From NCBI GenBank assembly GCA_004375875.1, contig SOKE01000024.1, positions 1 through 58,904 of the forward strand: DNA of 58,904 nt. Reading direction: 5' to 3'. A program made the translations under genes and the position numbers. This document shows, piece by piece, positions 33,761-42,737 of this stretch (positions are counted from its first letter, which is position 1; each line of letters begins with the position of its first letter). The notes beneath the pieces are model-generated. The model was not told where the DNA came from. It did no database searches and saw only the letters and a list, made by a program, of their open reading frames with translations. This DNA comes from Candidatus Babelota bacterium. GTDB lineage: Bacteria > Babelota > Babeliae > Babelales > Vermiphilaceae.

Positions 33761-34930
33761 TTAAGAAAGGCTATTAAGGCTATTGAAATAGGCAAGAATA
33801 CCTGAACAGATACCTGTGGCAAGTGCTTCCTGATATTCGGTATTTTGCAAAAGAGTTGCTTCGTACTTATTAGAAAGAAAACCAAGCTCGACAAGAGCTG
33901 AAGGTACAACAGCTCCAAGCAATACTTGACTGACCGCATATTTGACATGACGATTACGCACATAAGAATTTTTTTGATGAGCACAGGTTATAACATGCTG
34001 ATGCAGAAATGTTGCAAGTTTATTACTTTTCTTAAACTGTTCACACACCATATATTCTAAAATACGCGAATTATATTCATCCATTGTTTTAAAACATTGC
34101 CTAAGCAAAGGAGGACTTAAACAAAAGGTTTCAATTCCAGAGGCATTTATATTCTCTGAAGCATTGGCATGAATCGAAACAAAAACAGCCTTGTTAGGAT
34201 TAGCATTACAAATTGTACGCTGATCAAGAGGCATAAAAATATCACAATCACGGGTTAACTGCACATCAAACCCATTTTTTTTTAGCAATTGAGCAACTTT
34301 CAAACCAATCTGGAGTGTTATATCTTTTTCTTTTAGATTATTATATCCAACCGTTCCAATATCACTACCACCATGCCCACAATCTATGATTACATGAGGC
34401 TTAATCTCATTTGATACCATACGTATTAGTGGTTTGCCTTCTTCTTTTATCTTTTCTAATAATTCTTTAGAATAAAAAGTAAAAACTGCTCCTTTGTACA
34501 AATTTATTAAATCGCAGGTATCATACACTATTTCAACTTTGCTCGGATTATAACTAATAGAAAACTGCAACCCCTGTTTTACTTGTTTAAGCGCTAAGGT
34601 ATAGTTTAATGGCTTAATCCGTTGAAGAGCCTGCAGTACCCTGGTATATTCATCACTTTTAATAATTGCACTGGAAAAGGAAAATATTATCTGTTTTTTC
34701 TGATTATCAAGTTGTTTCTCTGAAACAAGCTCAATCTTAGGCTCTTTGGTAAAGTAAAAAACAACTTTTCCAACTTCAAGGACAGCATTACAATCCGACA
34801 AAACCTGATTATCTTGAGAACCATGATGAAAAACCTTACAGAGCTGATTATTCTCAGCAGCAAATAGAGGTAGCACAATAAGTAAAGTAAATAAACTAAT
34901 ATTCAGAATTAAATTATTGTTCCCTTTCAT
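33761..34930 (-). CDS. N-acetylmuramoyl-L-alanine amidase (Amidase_3)
   Basis: The 389-residue exported enzyme has a signal peptide (residues 5-24), a beta-rich N-terminal domain (about 25-170, AMIN-like), and a zinc amidase domain. The latter includes HVIIDCGHGGSDIGTVGYN, KEKDITLQIGLKVAQLLKK, VFVSIHANAS and the late ALVELGFLSN block with the catalytic Glu. It cleaves the bond between MurNAc and the stem peptide, typically at daughter-cell separation. A GGGGGA site precedes the ATG. The NlpC/P60 gene is divergent to it across a 320-base gap. Confidence 0.92.
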   Translation of the reverse strand: MKGNNNLILNISLFTLLIVLPLFAAENNQLCKVFHHGSQDNQVLSDCNAVLEVGKVVFYFTKEPKIELVSEKQLDNQKKQIIFSFSSAIIKSDEYTRVLQALQRIKPLNYTLALKQVKQGLQFSISYNPSKVEIVYDTCDLINLYKGAVFTFYSKELLEKIKEEGKPLIRMVSNEIKPHVIIDCGHGGSDIGTVGYNNLKEKDITLQIGLKVAQLLKKNGFDVQLTRDCDIFMPLDQRTICNANPNKAVFVSIHANASENINASGIETFCLSPPLLRQCFKTMDEYNSRILEYMVCEQFKKSNKLATFLHQHVITCAHQKNSYVRNRHVKYAVSQVLLGAVVPSALVELGFLSNKYEATLLQNTEYQEALATGICSGILAYFNSLNSLS

Positions 34931-35254
34931 AATTGTCCCCCGTTAAATTTCTATAGATATAATTTCCTTATTTTATTTTACCTTAACATCTTCTATGTCT
35001 AATCGTCAATAATTTTAATAAAACTAAAGGTTTTATCGTAAATTAGAAAAAACTTCTAAAAATAACAAAACTCCTTTAAACTCAAATAATGCCTTAAACT
35101 TCAAAAATCTATAATCTAAAAAAAGATTATCTTAATCTATTATTAGCCACGCATAAGTTTAATCTTTAGAAAAACGTATCAAGTATGATATGCTTTTTTA
35201 AAGTAATGAAGGTGCGTTTTTCACGAGGGACATCGCTTTATTTGAGGGGGAGTA
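34931..35254. other. intergenic stretch between divergent cell-wall genes
   Basis: No gene is visible in these 324 AT-rich bases. One hairpin, ATAATCT/AGATTAT, lies at 35111-35130. Promoters for both flanking genes should lie here. Confidence 0.4.
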
Positions 35255-36541
35255 ATGAACACTCATAAAATGAATAATCATAAATTGACAGTAACCTATT
35301 TCTATCTTCTATTTTTTATTAGCCTAGTTGTAGCATATGAAACCTTATGCGAAGCTAAAAAAGCGCTCGTTATTGTTCCAGTAGCAGATTTAGTAGGACA
35401 ACCACTTTCCACTTCAAACGTACTTTTTACTTATCACAATATACCTCTTGCTGCAGGTACCCCAAAACAATCCGCTGTCTGTCCACGCCTACATCAGCTG
35501 CTTTTTAATGAAATCGTTGACGTTATAGAAGAACAGGATGATGAAGTTCAAGTAAACATCGCAACGGTATATCACCTCATTCAAATAAGTAAAAAACCAC
35601 AAATTACCTATTGGACTCACAAAAAAAATCTTGTCCAGCTCAATGATCTTGAAAAAAGGAAGATAGCTATACATAAAATCCCATCGCCAATCGATTTCAA
35701 CAATCCTTCATTAAAAACAACTCATTCAAATACCATAACTTTGCTTTTCCCATGGGTTAATCCAATTACAAAACAAGTATTTTCTTCCGGTACTCGTTTT
35801 GTCCTGACTCCCCAACAACTACAAAAAAACTATTATTCCATTTACTTATTTAATCCAATGAATTTTTCTTTTACAGAAACGGCTATACCAAAACAACTAT
35901 GTCTCCACTATAATAATCTTCACAACAATGGAGAGCGCATTGCCTTATTTATACAATTGCTTCACAAATGGGCACACCAAGATAACGGATTTATTCCATA
36001 TGTATGGGGCGGATGTAGTTTTATCAATGCCTGCAAAAAGGATATGTTTACCTCTCACGAGATTAAAAACAAGAAACAAGACCTTTCTTATTTTGTTCGT
36101 GATGAAATACAGGGTAACCCCAAAAACGGATTTGATTGTTCAGGGCTTATTGCACGCGCCGCTCAAATTTGTGGTATTCCCTATTTTCTCAAGAATACTA
36201 CAACTCTCGCAGTTCAATTAGCTTCCCTTCAAAAGAAAGAAAAACTTCACGAAGGAGATTTAATTTGGATGCCTGGACATGTTATGGTGGTTGCAAACAT
36301 TATTAACAATACAATCATCGAAGCACGGGGTTATAGAGCCGGCTATGGTAAAATACATGAATTACCATTGCATAAAGTTTTTAAAGACATTACAACATTC
36401 TCCGATTTACAGCAGACTTACTTTAATAACAAACCACTTTACTTATTAAGCAAAGAAAATGAGATCAGCTCAACCATTACTACTTATAAACTACTTAAAT
36501 TGGCTAGTATTTGGAATCAACAAGCCTCACATAAGTCATAG
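35255..36541 (+). CDS. NlpC/P60-family peptidoglycan hydrolase
   Basis: The 428-residue exported protein (signal around residues 10-29) has SH3-like regions in the first 230 residues and a C-terminal NlpC/P60 cysteine peptidase domain. Catalytic Cys lies in GFDCSGLIARAA (about residue 290), His in MPGHVMVVAN, and a third polar site in IIEARGYRAG. It should cleave D-Glu/meso-Dap type bonds in stem peptides. A GGGGGAG site sits right before the ATG. A Lys/Asp-rich stretch is inserted just before the catalytic Cys. Confidence 0.88.
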   Translation: MNTHKMNNHKLTVTYFYLLFFISLVVAYETLCEAKKALVIVPVADLVGQPLSTSNVLFTYHNIPLAAGTPKQSAVCPRLHQLLFNEIVDVIEEQDDEVQVNIATVYHLIQISKKPQITYWTHKKNLVQLNDLEKRKIAIHKIPSPIDFNNPSLKTTHSNTITLLFPWVNPITKQVFSSGTRFVLTPQQLQKNYYSIYLFNPMNFSFTETAIPKQLCLHYNNLHNNGERIALFIQLLHKWAHQDNGFIPYVWGGCSFINACKKDMFTSHEIKNKKQDLSYFVRDEIQGNPKNGFDCSGLIARAAQICGIPYFLKNTTTLAVQLASLQKKEKLHEGDLIWMPGHVMVVANIINNTIIEARGYRAGYGKIHELPLHKVFKDITTFSDLQQTYFNNKPLYLLSKENEISSTITTYKLLKLASIWNQQASHKS

Positions 36542-36568
36542 CCAACCCTCCTTCTGTTTGGCAACCTT

Positions 36569-37348
36569 TTAATGCGACAGAAAATCCAAAAATTTCCTTA
36601 ATCGAATTACGTTACTTAAGGGTGAAATAAGATTATAAATAAGGGAGCTCATAATATAACTAAATACAACAGTCAAACAAAAGGGAACATGAGCAACCAA
36701 AGCATAAAGAGCAGCAATACTTATAATAATAGGTATTATTATGAAAGTACCTAAAGGAAGCATTCTGATTTTAAAGGAGAAAAAGCGTACTTTGGAAAGC
36801 ATTAAAAATATAATAAATCCAACAATCAACACAAGACGATAAGGCTCTATCACAAAATGCCAAAAACTTTTCTCAAGCCATGGAAATGCAATAACTAATG
36901 CTGCTACCCATGATGCAGCTACTGTTGTTGGTAAGCCAATAAAAAATGGCTTCTGCTCAATATTTATTATATTAAACTTTGCCAGACGAAACAGACCTGC
37001 ACACAAATAAAGACCTACAGCAAGCAATCCTACCCACTCAATAACATGTAAATTCCAACAATAGAGTATGATAGCTGGTGCAAGGCAAAAAGAGATAGCA
37101 TCGCATAATGAATCAAGCTCCATGCCTAAGGAGCTCGTTGATCCGAGTGCCCGAGCCAATTTACCATCAATACCATCAAAAATGGCTGCAACAATTATAC
37201 AATACGCAGCCGCTATAAATTGTTCATCAAATGCATATAAAATAGATAACAAACCCAAGCATGCATTGGCAAAAGTCATAAGAAAGGGAATAATAGTCAA
37301 CTTTTTTTTACCAGACTTTTGCAAACATTTTAATCTCATTAATAACAT
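36569..37348 (-). CDS. pssA: CDP-diacylglycerol-serine O-phosphatidyltransferase
   Basis: This integral membrane enzyme makes phosphatidylserine from CDP-diacylglycerol and serine. It carries the CDP-alcohol phosphatidyltransferase signature DGIDGKLARALGS with GMELDSLCD, and about seven hydrophobic helices. I start at the ATG at 37348 with GGAGG five bases upstream; the frame extends to a GTG at 37354. It overlaps the end of psd by 10 bases, so the two steps of phosphatidylethanolamine synthesis are encoded in one operon with psd first. Confidence 0.93.
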   Translation of the reverse strand: MLLMRLKCLQKSGKKKLTIIPFLMTFANACLGLLSILYAFDEQFIAAAYCIIVAAIFDGIDGKLARALGSTSSLGMELDSLCDAISFCLAPAIILYCWNLHVIEWVGLLAVGLYLCAGLFRLAKFNIINIEQKPFFIGLPTTVAASWVAALVIAFPWLEKSFWHFVIEPYRLVLIVGFIIFLMLSKVRFFSFKIRMLPLGTFIIIPIIISIAALYALVAHVPFCLTVVFSYIMSSLIYNLISPLSNVIRLRKFLDFLSH

Positions 37349-37998
37349 ATCCACCTCCCTAAAACTGTCTGCCCTCCATACACATACTCACCCTTTTTCA
37401 CCGCGAGCATTACATTATCTGGCAGAAAAGTATCAACACGTGAGCCAAATCGTATCATACCATATTTTTGATTGACAGTCAGATGCTCCCCCTCCTTTAT
37501 CCAACAACAAATGCGCCGTGCAATCCAACCTGCTATTTGGCGTACTAATATTGTTTTTTCTTGTTTTCCCGCAAGCACAACATCATTGCATTCATTCAAT
37601 AAGGAACTTTTTGGTAAAAATGCAAGCATAAACATACCAGGTTTATATACTATTTTCTTAACAGTTCCTGCCATTGGAATCCAATTAACATGTACATCAA
37701 AGACAGAAAGAAAGATTGATACCTTATACGCATACCCTTCTAACTCACTATGAGGATCATACTGAATATCAATAACCCTGCCATCTGCAGGACAAATAAG
37801 TATAGTATCATCAGAATGTGCGGCAAGACAATTACGTGAAGGATTGCGGAAAAAATAAAAACAACAGACTAAAAAAATTAGACTAACTAAAAATAGTAGT
37901 TTCCATATAAACCAACCAAAAACCATAAGAAAAAGCAAAATAAGGAGAATTTTTTGCCCTTCTGTCCAGATAAGATTCGATTTTATCCAGGTAATCAT
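37339..37998 (-). CDS. psd: phosphatidylserine decarboxylase, short form
   Basis: The 219-residue protein is the compact Psd type, with two membrane helices (about 17-47), CPADGRVIDIQYD, FLSVFDVHVNWIPMAGTV and the self-cleavage site MIRFGSRVD, where the Ser after Gly becomes the pyruvoyl cofactor. It converts phosphatidylserine to phosphatidylethanolamine in the membrane. The downstream pssA start overlaps its stop, supporting a dedicated operon. Confidence 0.94.
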   Translation of the reverse strand: MITWIKSNLIWTEGQKILLILLFLMVFGWFIWKLLFLVSLIFLVCCFYFFRNPSRNCLAAHSDDTILICPADGRVIDIQYDPHSELEGYAYKVSIFLSVFDVHVNWIPMAGTVKKIVYKPGMFMLAFLPKSSLLNECNDVVLAGKQEKTILVRQIAGWIARRICCWIKEGEHLTVNQKYGMIRFGSRVDTFLPDNVMLAVKKGEYVYGGQTVLGRWICY

Positions 37999-38013
37999 AC
38001 AAATTCCTGCAAC

Positions 38014-38056
38014 AAAAAAAGAGAATATCCCTGACTTAAAGAATACGCTCTTTTTT
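38014..38056 (-). terminator. possible terminator
   Basis: On the minus strand AAAAAAGAG and CTCTTTTTT can pair across a 24-base loop and end in T. It would terminate the 38099 gene ahead of psd. A second 7-bp hairpin (ATTCATC/GATGAAT) lies at 38057-38078. Confidence 0.4.
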
Positions 38057-38098
38057 ATTCATCGTAAAAGTGATGAATTATAAAAGTAATGTTTTTCC

Positions 38099-38989
38099 TT
38101 AACACTCTTGTGTTTTCTTACGCGAATCAAGGCAGCTATATATCACCCCTTTGATTGACTCTAATCGTTTAATGCGTTTGAGAATCTCCCAATAAAGAGA
38201 AGAGGCTTTACCAAAATTTGGACATAAACAGATCCAATGCCGCACAGTTGTTTTTAAGGTTGCTTTCATAGCATTATCTAATTCAGTCTCTTGTTCAACA
38301 GTTAACTCATTAATATGAAATTTTTTAGAATCAATAGCACATCTTGTGCACGATTTTTTAAAAATTTTATCTATACCAATGAGATCATACGCACGAGAAG
38401 GGCAAAAAACGAATGTTCTCAGTATTTTTAAATAACTTCCTAATTCACTAATTTCACGATCTACCGTATTTATCACATTTTTATGCCATGCCAGCGATGA
38501 ATCATGTTGTATAGCAAGATGTACCCAAGCAACTTCAAAATCTCTTCTGAATTCATTCCTACGATTCTTAATTCCACAAGCCGTAGGATATTCCTCCATT
38601 CCCCAATTATAAACTTTCATTGGCTTTTTCACGATGCCCGTTTTATCAGTATCTAAGAATTTATGCTCAATCAAAGAAATCTGATAACGATTCCAAAAGG
38701 TTTTTCCCAATCCATATGGTATAGTAACACCAACAAGAGCAGCCTCCAGCCTCAATACATCTGGCTGGGTAAGTAAGTTTGCAATTTTTTTAATAGTAGA
38801 AAAGAAATCGCCCATTAAATTAACAGCCTGACCACCAAGTTGTACAGATTGTGCTGCTACTACATTGCTGAAGGATTTCTCATTAATTGGTTGATTTTGT
38901 ACAGTATCATCGGATGCAGCAAAGAACATGTAAGGAAAACAACACAAAAGAAATAATCCCTTTTTTTTATGAAAATTCAATACTTTCAC
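38099..38989 (-). CDS. secreted hypothetical protein
   Basis: The frame opens with an ATG at 39022 that has no ribosome binding site. A GTG at 38989 lies four bases after AGGGGG and starts KVLNFHKKKGLFLLCCFPYM, an ordinary signal peptide, so I prefer it. The mature protein (about 270 residues) is helical with several Cys (FKKSCTRCAIDSKKF, HWICLCPNF, IYSCLDS, and a terminal C). I do not recognise it. It is a single gene. Confidence 0.65.
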   Translation of the reverse strand: MKVLNFHKKKGLFLLCCFPYMFFAASDDTVQNQPINEKSFSNVVAAQSVQLGGQAVNLMGDFFSTIKKIANLLTQPDVLRLEAALVGVTIPYGLGKTFWNRYQISLIEHKFLDTDKTGIVKKPMKVYNWGMEEYPTACGIKNRRNEFRRDFEVAWVHLAIQHDSSLAWHKNVINTVDREISELGSYLKILRTFVFCPSRAYDLIGIDKIFKKSCTRCAIDSKKFHINELTVEQETELDNAMKATLKTTVRHWICLCPNFGKASSLYWEILKRIKRLESIKGVIYSCLDSRKKTQEC

Positions 38990-39164
38990 AAAACCCCCTA
39001 ATCCCAAAAATAATAACTCCATTTGAAATGAACAGTCTCTAAAAACTTAATTTTACTCTTTAAAAAGTTTCATTTAACTATACATCTATTAACAAAATGT
39101 GTCAACAGGCCGTATCTGTTTAATGTATATGAAACTAATTGATCTTTTACAATTTATAAGATTG

Positions 39165-39281
39165 TAGAGGTCCTCCTTTGCCCTCATGACTTCCGGCGGA
39201 TAGGTGGAGAAAACTGTCCCGCCAGAAGAATCCCTTGCGAAGGCTGGCGCTAGCCAGACGAAGCTCCGAAGGAGCGAAGAC
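39165..39281. repeat. GC-rich hairpin tract downstream of tRNA-Arg
   Basis: In an otherwise AT-rich region this tract holds several stems: CTTCCGGCGG with CCGCCAGAAG (39189-39230 region), the palindrome TGGCGCTAGCCA (39245-39256), and GCTCC-GAA-GGAGC (39263-39275). The motif CGAAGRCTGG occurs twice. It follows the 3' end of the leftward tRNA. Confidence 0.6.
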
Positions 39282-39358
39282 TGGTGCGCCCGACAGGATT
39301 CGAACCTGTGACCTACAGATTAGGAGTCTGTCGCTCTATCCTTCTGAGCTACGGGCGC
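39282..39358 (-). tRNA. tRNA-Arg (anticodon CCT)
   Basis: The minus strand folds as a complete cloverleaf: acceptor GCGCCCG/CGGGCGC, D arm with GCTCAGAAGGATAGAGC, anticodon loop CTCCTAA giving CCT (reads AGG), T arm with GGTTCGAATCC and an encoded CCA. The upstream Nudix reading frame runs into its 5' half. Confidence 0.97.
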
Positions 39359-39878
39359 AGAAAAATCGTCGCATTAGGATAGGCAAATTTGTAGCAACCT
39401 TTTCACCGTTCACAATCTTATCAGTAAGTTGATCAACTGAAAGCCAAAAAATCGCTGAAAAATCACTTTGGTGATAATGAAGTTGCACAGTATCAACAAC
39501 CGGTATTTTATAAACTGCCACATAGCCGGCAGATTTATCATGCTCAGGGGTTAACTGACCAAGATAATGATATGGCTGTACTTTTAAATCCAATGCTACT
39601 TCCTCATAAATCTCCCGAATTATTGCCTGTTCATAGGTCTCTCCACTTTTAACACAGCCTCCAACACAATGGAGAGCACCTGGAAGTATAGGTTTATCAG
39701 CCGCACGGCGAGTAATCAATAGCTTGCCTTGTTCATTTATAATTAAGGCAATAACGGCACGATAATTATTTTTTCTTTGCCGAAAAATATCAGAGCGCTT
39801 CATTGAGCCAACAACCCTATCTTGGCTATCAACTAAATCAAGAACTTCATCTTCGGAGCTATATTCAAATTCATTCAT
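39336..39878 (-). CDS. Nudix hydrolase, reading into a tRNA
   Basis: The 180-residue protein has the Nudix box GCVKSGETYEQAIIREIYEE (G-x5-E-x7-RE-x2-EE), with an IPP-isomerase-like layout: an N-terminal strand region LDLVDSQDRVVGSMKR and then the Nudix fold. It hydrolyses a nucleoside-diphosphate-linked substrate that cannot be predicted. The last seven codons and the TAG stop lie within the tRNA-Arg(CCT) gene on the same strand; the stop is the TAG of the tRNA D loop. The gene lies between two tRNA-Arg genes and may share their transcript. Confidence 0.88.
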   Translation of the reverse strand: MNEFEYSSEDEVLDLVDSQDRVVGSMKRSDIFRQRKNNYRAVIALIINEQGKLLITRRAADKPILPGALHCVGGCVKSGETYEQAIIREIYEEVALDLKVQPYHYLGQLTPEHDKSAGYVAVYKIPVVDTVQLHYHQSDFSAIFWLSVDQLTDKIVNGEKVATNLPILMRRFFCARSSEG

Positions 39879-39905
39879 ATATTTGCCTCATAGTTTTGTA
39901 CTTTT

Positions 39906-39982
<77 letters not shown>

Positions 39983-40070
39983 TTTTTTATCAGTTTACCG
40001 CATAAAATAGCATAAAAAAAGAAATAAAATAGTTATTTTAGAATTTTCTTGATCTCACACGAAGGTTCAA

Positions 40071-40814
40071 TTATGCAAGCTTTCGCTTAAACAAAGCCAA
40101 AAACTCTTTATTGCCAGCTGCACCAAGAATAGGCGATTCTACCAAACCCATACAGATAAAACCGTAGGCTTCGATTCCTTCGATCATTCGATTGATAATT
40201 GCCTTATGAACAACAGGATCTGTTATAATTCCTCCACGACCAACCTCCCCTTTGTGAGATTCAAATTGAGGCTTTATGAGCGTGATAAGATGCCCATCAT
40301 CTTTAAGCAATGAAACAACGGCATCCATCACCTTCAAAATAGAAATAAATGAAAGATCGAGCGTTATAAGATCAACCTGTTCTCCAATATCGCGAGCCCG
40401 TAAATGGCGTAGATTCGTCCGTTCAAGCACTATTACTCGTTTATCACGACGTATTCTTTCAGCAACCTGCCCATACCCCACATCAACGCCAAATACTTTT
40501 GCCGCACCACGTTGCAGTAAACAATCGGTAAAACCTCCCGTCGAAATTCCAGCATCAAGTACAACAAGACCATTAACATCAACATTAAAGCAATCGAGTG
40601 CATATTCAAGCTTATATCCAGCTCTACTAACATATTTTGGCTCTTCTGCCTTGACAATAATCTCAGCATCTTCATACACTGCAGTGCCGGATTTAGAAAT
40701 TACTCGTCCATCAACCGTTACCTTACCTTGCATAATCCAACTTTGAATCTGCCGTCGACTATACTGAGGCATTTGCTCATGAATCAAATGATCGAGCCGC
40801 TTTTTCTCAGGCAT
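40071..40814 (-). CDS. tlyA: TlyA-type rRNA 2'-O-methyltransferase
   Basis: The 247-residue protein has an N-terminal S4 RNA-binding domain (MPEKKRLDHLIHEQMPQYS to about residue 60) and an FtsJ-like methyltransferase domain. The SAM-binding motif is VVLDAGISTGGFTDCLL, then VDVGYGQVAERI, the catalytic-region VDLITLDLSFIS and TLIKPQFE. TlyA methylates ribose in 16S/23S rRNA; some members are annotated as hemolysin. It starts four bases after the upstream Deg protease gene stop, so the two form an operon. Confidence 0.94.
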   Translation of the reverse strand: MPEKKRLDHLIHEQMPQYSRRQIQSWIMQGKVTVDGRVISKSGTAVYEDAEIIVKAEEPKYVSRAGYKLEYALDCFNVDVNGLVVLDAGISTGGFTDCLLQRGAAKVFGVDVGYGQVAERIRRDKRVIVLERTNLRHLRARDIGEQVDLITLDLSFISILKVMDAVVSLLKDDGHLITLIKPQFESHKGEVGRGGIITDPVVHKAIINRMIEGIEAYGFICMGLVESPILGAAGNKEFLALFKRKLA

Positions 40815-40817
40815 TAT

Positions 40818-42269
40818 TTACTTTCGCATCAGTGCCTGTATTGTTGGTGAGATATGATAGACAAAATCCTTAGCAAGCTGAGACTCTTGCTCAAGAATTT
40901 TTTTAAGCGAAAAAACAACAAATACATCATCAGTTGTTTTAAGCGTAACAAAACCGGTTTGTACACTTGTTGAAAGAGCATCACGCAGTTGTGCCAACGT
41001 TTTAACTGTTGTACCGTTTATTTCAGAAATAGTAAAACCGGGCATCAAATTACGCAGTTGATGTGCATAGGAACCTGGCATAATATGAGAAATAACCAAA
41101 ATTGGATCAACTTTATTTTCTATCTTATTATATTTGACAAGGTATGGCATCAGTTTGATTAGTGAAGGAAGATGATTCTCTTCAAGCTGCATAATCACCA
41201 TGCCGCCAAATAATTCATACTCCGCCTTTTCATATTCAGGATAGATCCGACGGATTGGATAAGGGTTAATTAAAGTAAACGTAAAACGTACCTCCTGACG
41301 CTTTCCATTTCGATAAATAACCAGAGAAATCTCATCACCAATTTTCAAGCGCGAAACTAAATCAAAAATCGAAACTCTATCATGTGACCAAGGACCCTTA
41401 GCATCGCCGTATGCATCAAGATGATAACCATTAAATTCATAAATCATATCACCTGCTTGAACACCAACATCTTCAAAAAGTGAATTTCTAAATACCTTAT
41501 TCACATAAAACCCTGCTGGCAATGGATTACCCAAAAACGATGCCTGCTCATCACTTGAATAGTTAAAGCGCGCGCCAAGATAGGTTCGACGAACAAATGG
41601 GATAGTATACAAATCATCAAGGACAAGTTTAAGTTCATTGATCGGTATTGCATATCCAACATTTTGTGCACGAGAAGAAGCAGCAATAGCTACACCAATA
41701 ACATTGCCATTATTATCCAATAATGGACCGCCCGAATTGCCTGGATTAACAGGCGCCGTAATTTGTAAAAAAATACGTCCAGCTACTGATTCCCTGCCAC
41801 TAATAACCCCTGTAGCAACCTTCATGCGATGTTGACCGAGAGGATATCCCAAAACAAGCACCTTACTTGTACGTTCAACGGTATCTGAATCTCCAAGAGA
41901 CAGACAGGGAATAGTACCAATTTGTGATTGAATGAACGTGCGATCTTTTTCTTTTACCCGTAATAATGCCAAATCACGATCTGGACAAAAACCAACAACA
42001 TCAGCAAAAAGCGGTTTTCGTCCAAAACCAGGAATTTGAATCCACATTGTTTTTGCTTCATTAACAATATGTGCATTGGTAATTAAATATCCTTCGTCAT
42101 TGATAAAAAACCCGCTGCCACGCCGTTCATATTCGCGACGAACTTTATATGGCTCAAGCCAATTAAATTCAGCCACCTGTGCAAATAGTTGAACAACAGA
42201 ATTATGTACAGTTTTTTGCAATTGGCTCCAATCATCTCTTTTTTTGAGGAAAACTAAACGACGATCCAT
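40818..42269 (-). CDS. Deg/HtrA-family serine protease without signal peptide
   Basis: From the ATG at 42269 (GGAGAAAG upstream; the frame begins at an ATG at 42281) the product has 483 residues. The trypsin-like domain has the catalytic triad His in ITNAHIVNEA, Asp in DRDLALLRV and Ser in NPGNSGGPLLD. Two PDZ-like regions follow, the second after an intervening FGGMVIMQLEE segment as in plant Deg9-like enzymes. I see no signal peptide or membrane segment, unlike its paralogue at 46612, so it may act in the cytoplasm. It precedes tlyA in an operon. Confidence 0.9.
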   Translation of the reverse strand: MDRRLVFLKKRDDWSQLQKTVHNSVVQLFAQVAEFNWLEPYKVRREYERRGSGFFINDEGYLITNAHIVNEAKTMWIQIPGFGRKPLFADVVGFCPDRDLALLRVKEKDRTFIQSQIGTIPCLSLGDSDTVERTSKVLVLGYPLGQHRMKVATGVISGRESVAGRIFLQITAPVNPGNSGGPLLDNNGNVIGVAIAASSRAQNVGYAIPINELKLVLDDLYTIPFVRRTYLGARFNYSSDEQASFLGNPLPAGFYVNKVFRNSLFEDVGVQAGDMIYEFNGYHLDAYGDAKGPWSHDRVSIFDLVSRLKIGDEISLVIYRNGKRQEVRFTFTLINPYPIRRIYPEYEKAEYELFGGMVIMQLEENHLPSLIKLMPYLVKYNKIENKVDPILVISHIMPGSYAHQLRNLMPGFTISEINGTTVKTLAQLRDALSTSVQTGFVTLKTTDDVFVVFSLKKILEQESQLAKDFVYHISPTIQALMRK

Positions 42270-42441
42270 TACTTTCTCCATAAATCATTTTCAAGAAACA
42301 GAAAATGAGAAAAAATATAAAAAATTCAAAAACGAAAACATCATTGTCGAAAAGATTATAACAATTTTTTTCATTTGTGATTAGCTTTTAAAAGAAACTC
42401 ATGTGACATAGCTGTCTTTCTTTTTTTAAGAGCTTGTAAAT
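42270..42441. other. intergenic stretch upstream of the Deg-like gene
   Basis: AT-rich leader between the leftward protease and the rightward F-box gene. No gene is visible; its right end meets the hairpin element at 42442. Confidence 0.35.
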
Positions 42442-42479
42442 AAATATATTGCGTGCCCAATATATTTAATACAAGGGCA
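42442..42479 (+). repeat. 38-bp hairpin/pseudoknot repeat, copy 2
   Basis: These bases are identical to 12513-12550: stem AAATATATTG/CAATATATTT, loop containing TGCCC and a downstream GGGCA that can pair with the loop. Flanking bases differ between copies. Confidence 0.85.
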
Positions 42480-42561
42480 AATAAGGGATCCCTCCCTTAT
42501 TTATCCCTCTAGCGCTTAAAAGGTAACCTCTCGCCTTCGGCTCGGATCACACTATAAGCGC
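42479..42561. repeat. two further hairpins abutting repeat copy 2
   Basis: AAATAAGGGA-TCCC-TCCCTTATTT (42479-42502) is a perfect 10-bp stem. GCGCTTA (42512-42518) pairs with TAAGCGC (42555-42561) around an inner GCCTTCGGC hairpin. Together with 42442-42479 this is a three-stem structured segment of unknown function. Confidence 0.65.
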
Positions 42562-42684
42562 GAATGAACTACATAATTATTTTATTATATAGGTTCCAAA
42601 AACTTTCGGATAAGCTCTAATTGCTGGGAAGCAAAATATTCTCTTTGTAAAAAAAATTTTTATCTCACATTTCTCTATCTATTT

Positions 42685-42693
42685 TGGTATGAT
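42685..42693 (+). promoter_or_regulatory. extended -10 promoter
   Basis: TGG-TATGAT is an extended -10 element about 45 bases before the ATG of the F-box gene; no good -35 is visible. Confidence 0.5.
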
Positions 42694-42737
42694 AGAGTGT
42701 TAGTTTAATACAAAAATTGAAACGCAGCGAAGAATAT

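Noticed and set aside
39235-39432. Rightward frame with GAPDRIRTCDLQIRSLSLYPS
   Set aside because: It is the translated antisense of the tRNA-Arg gene, a well-known artefact; not a protein.
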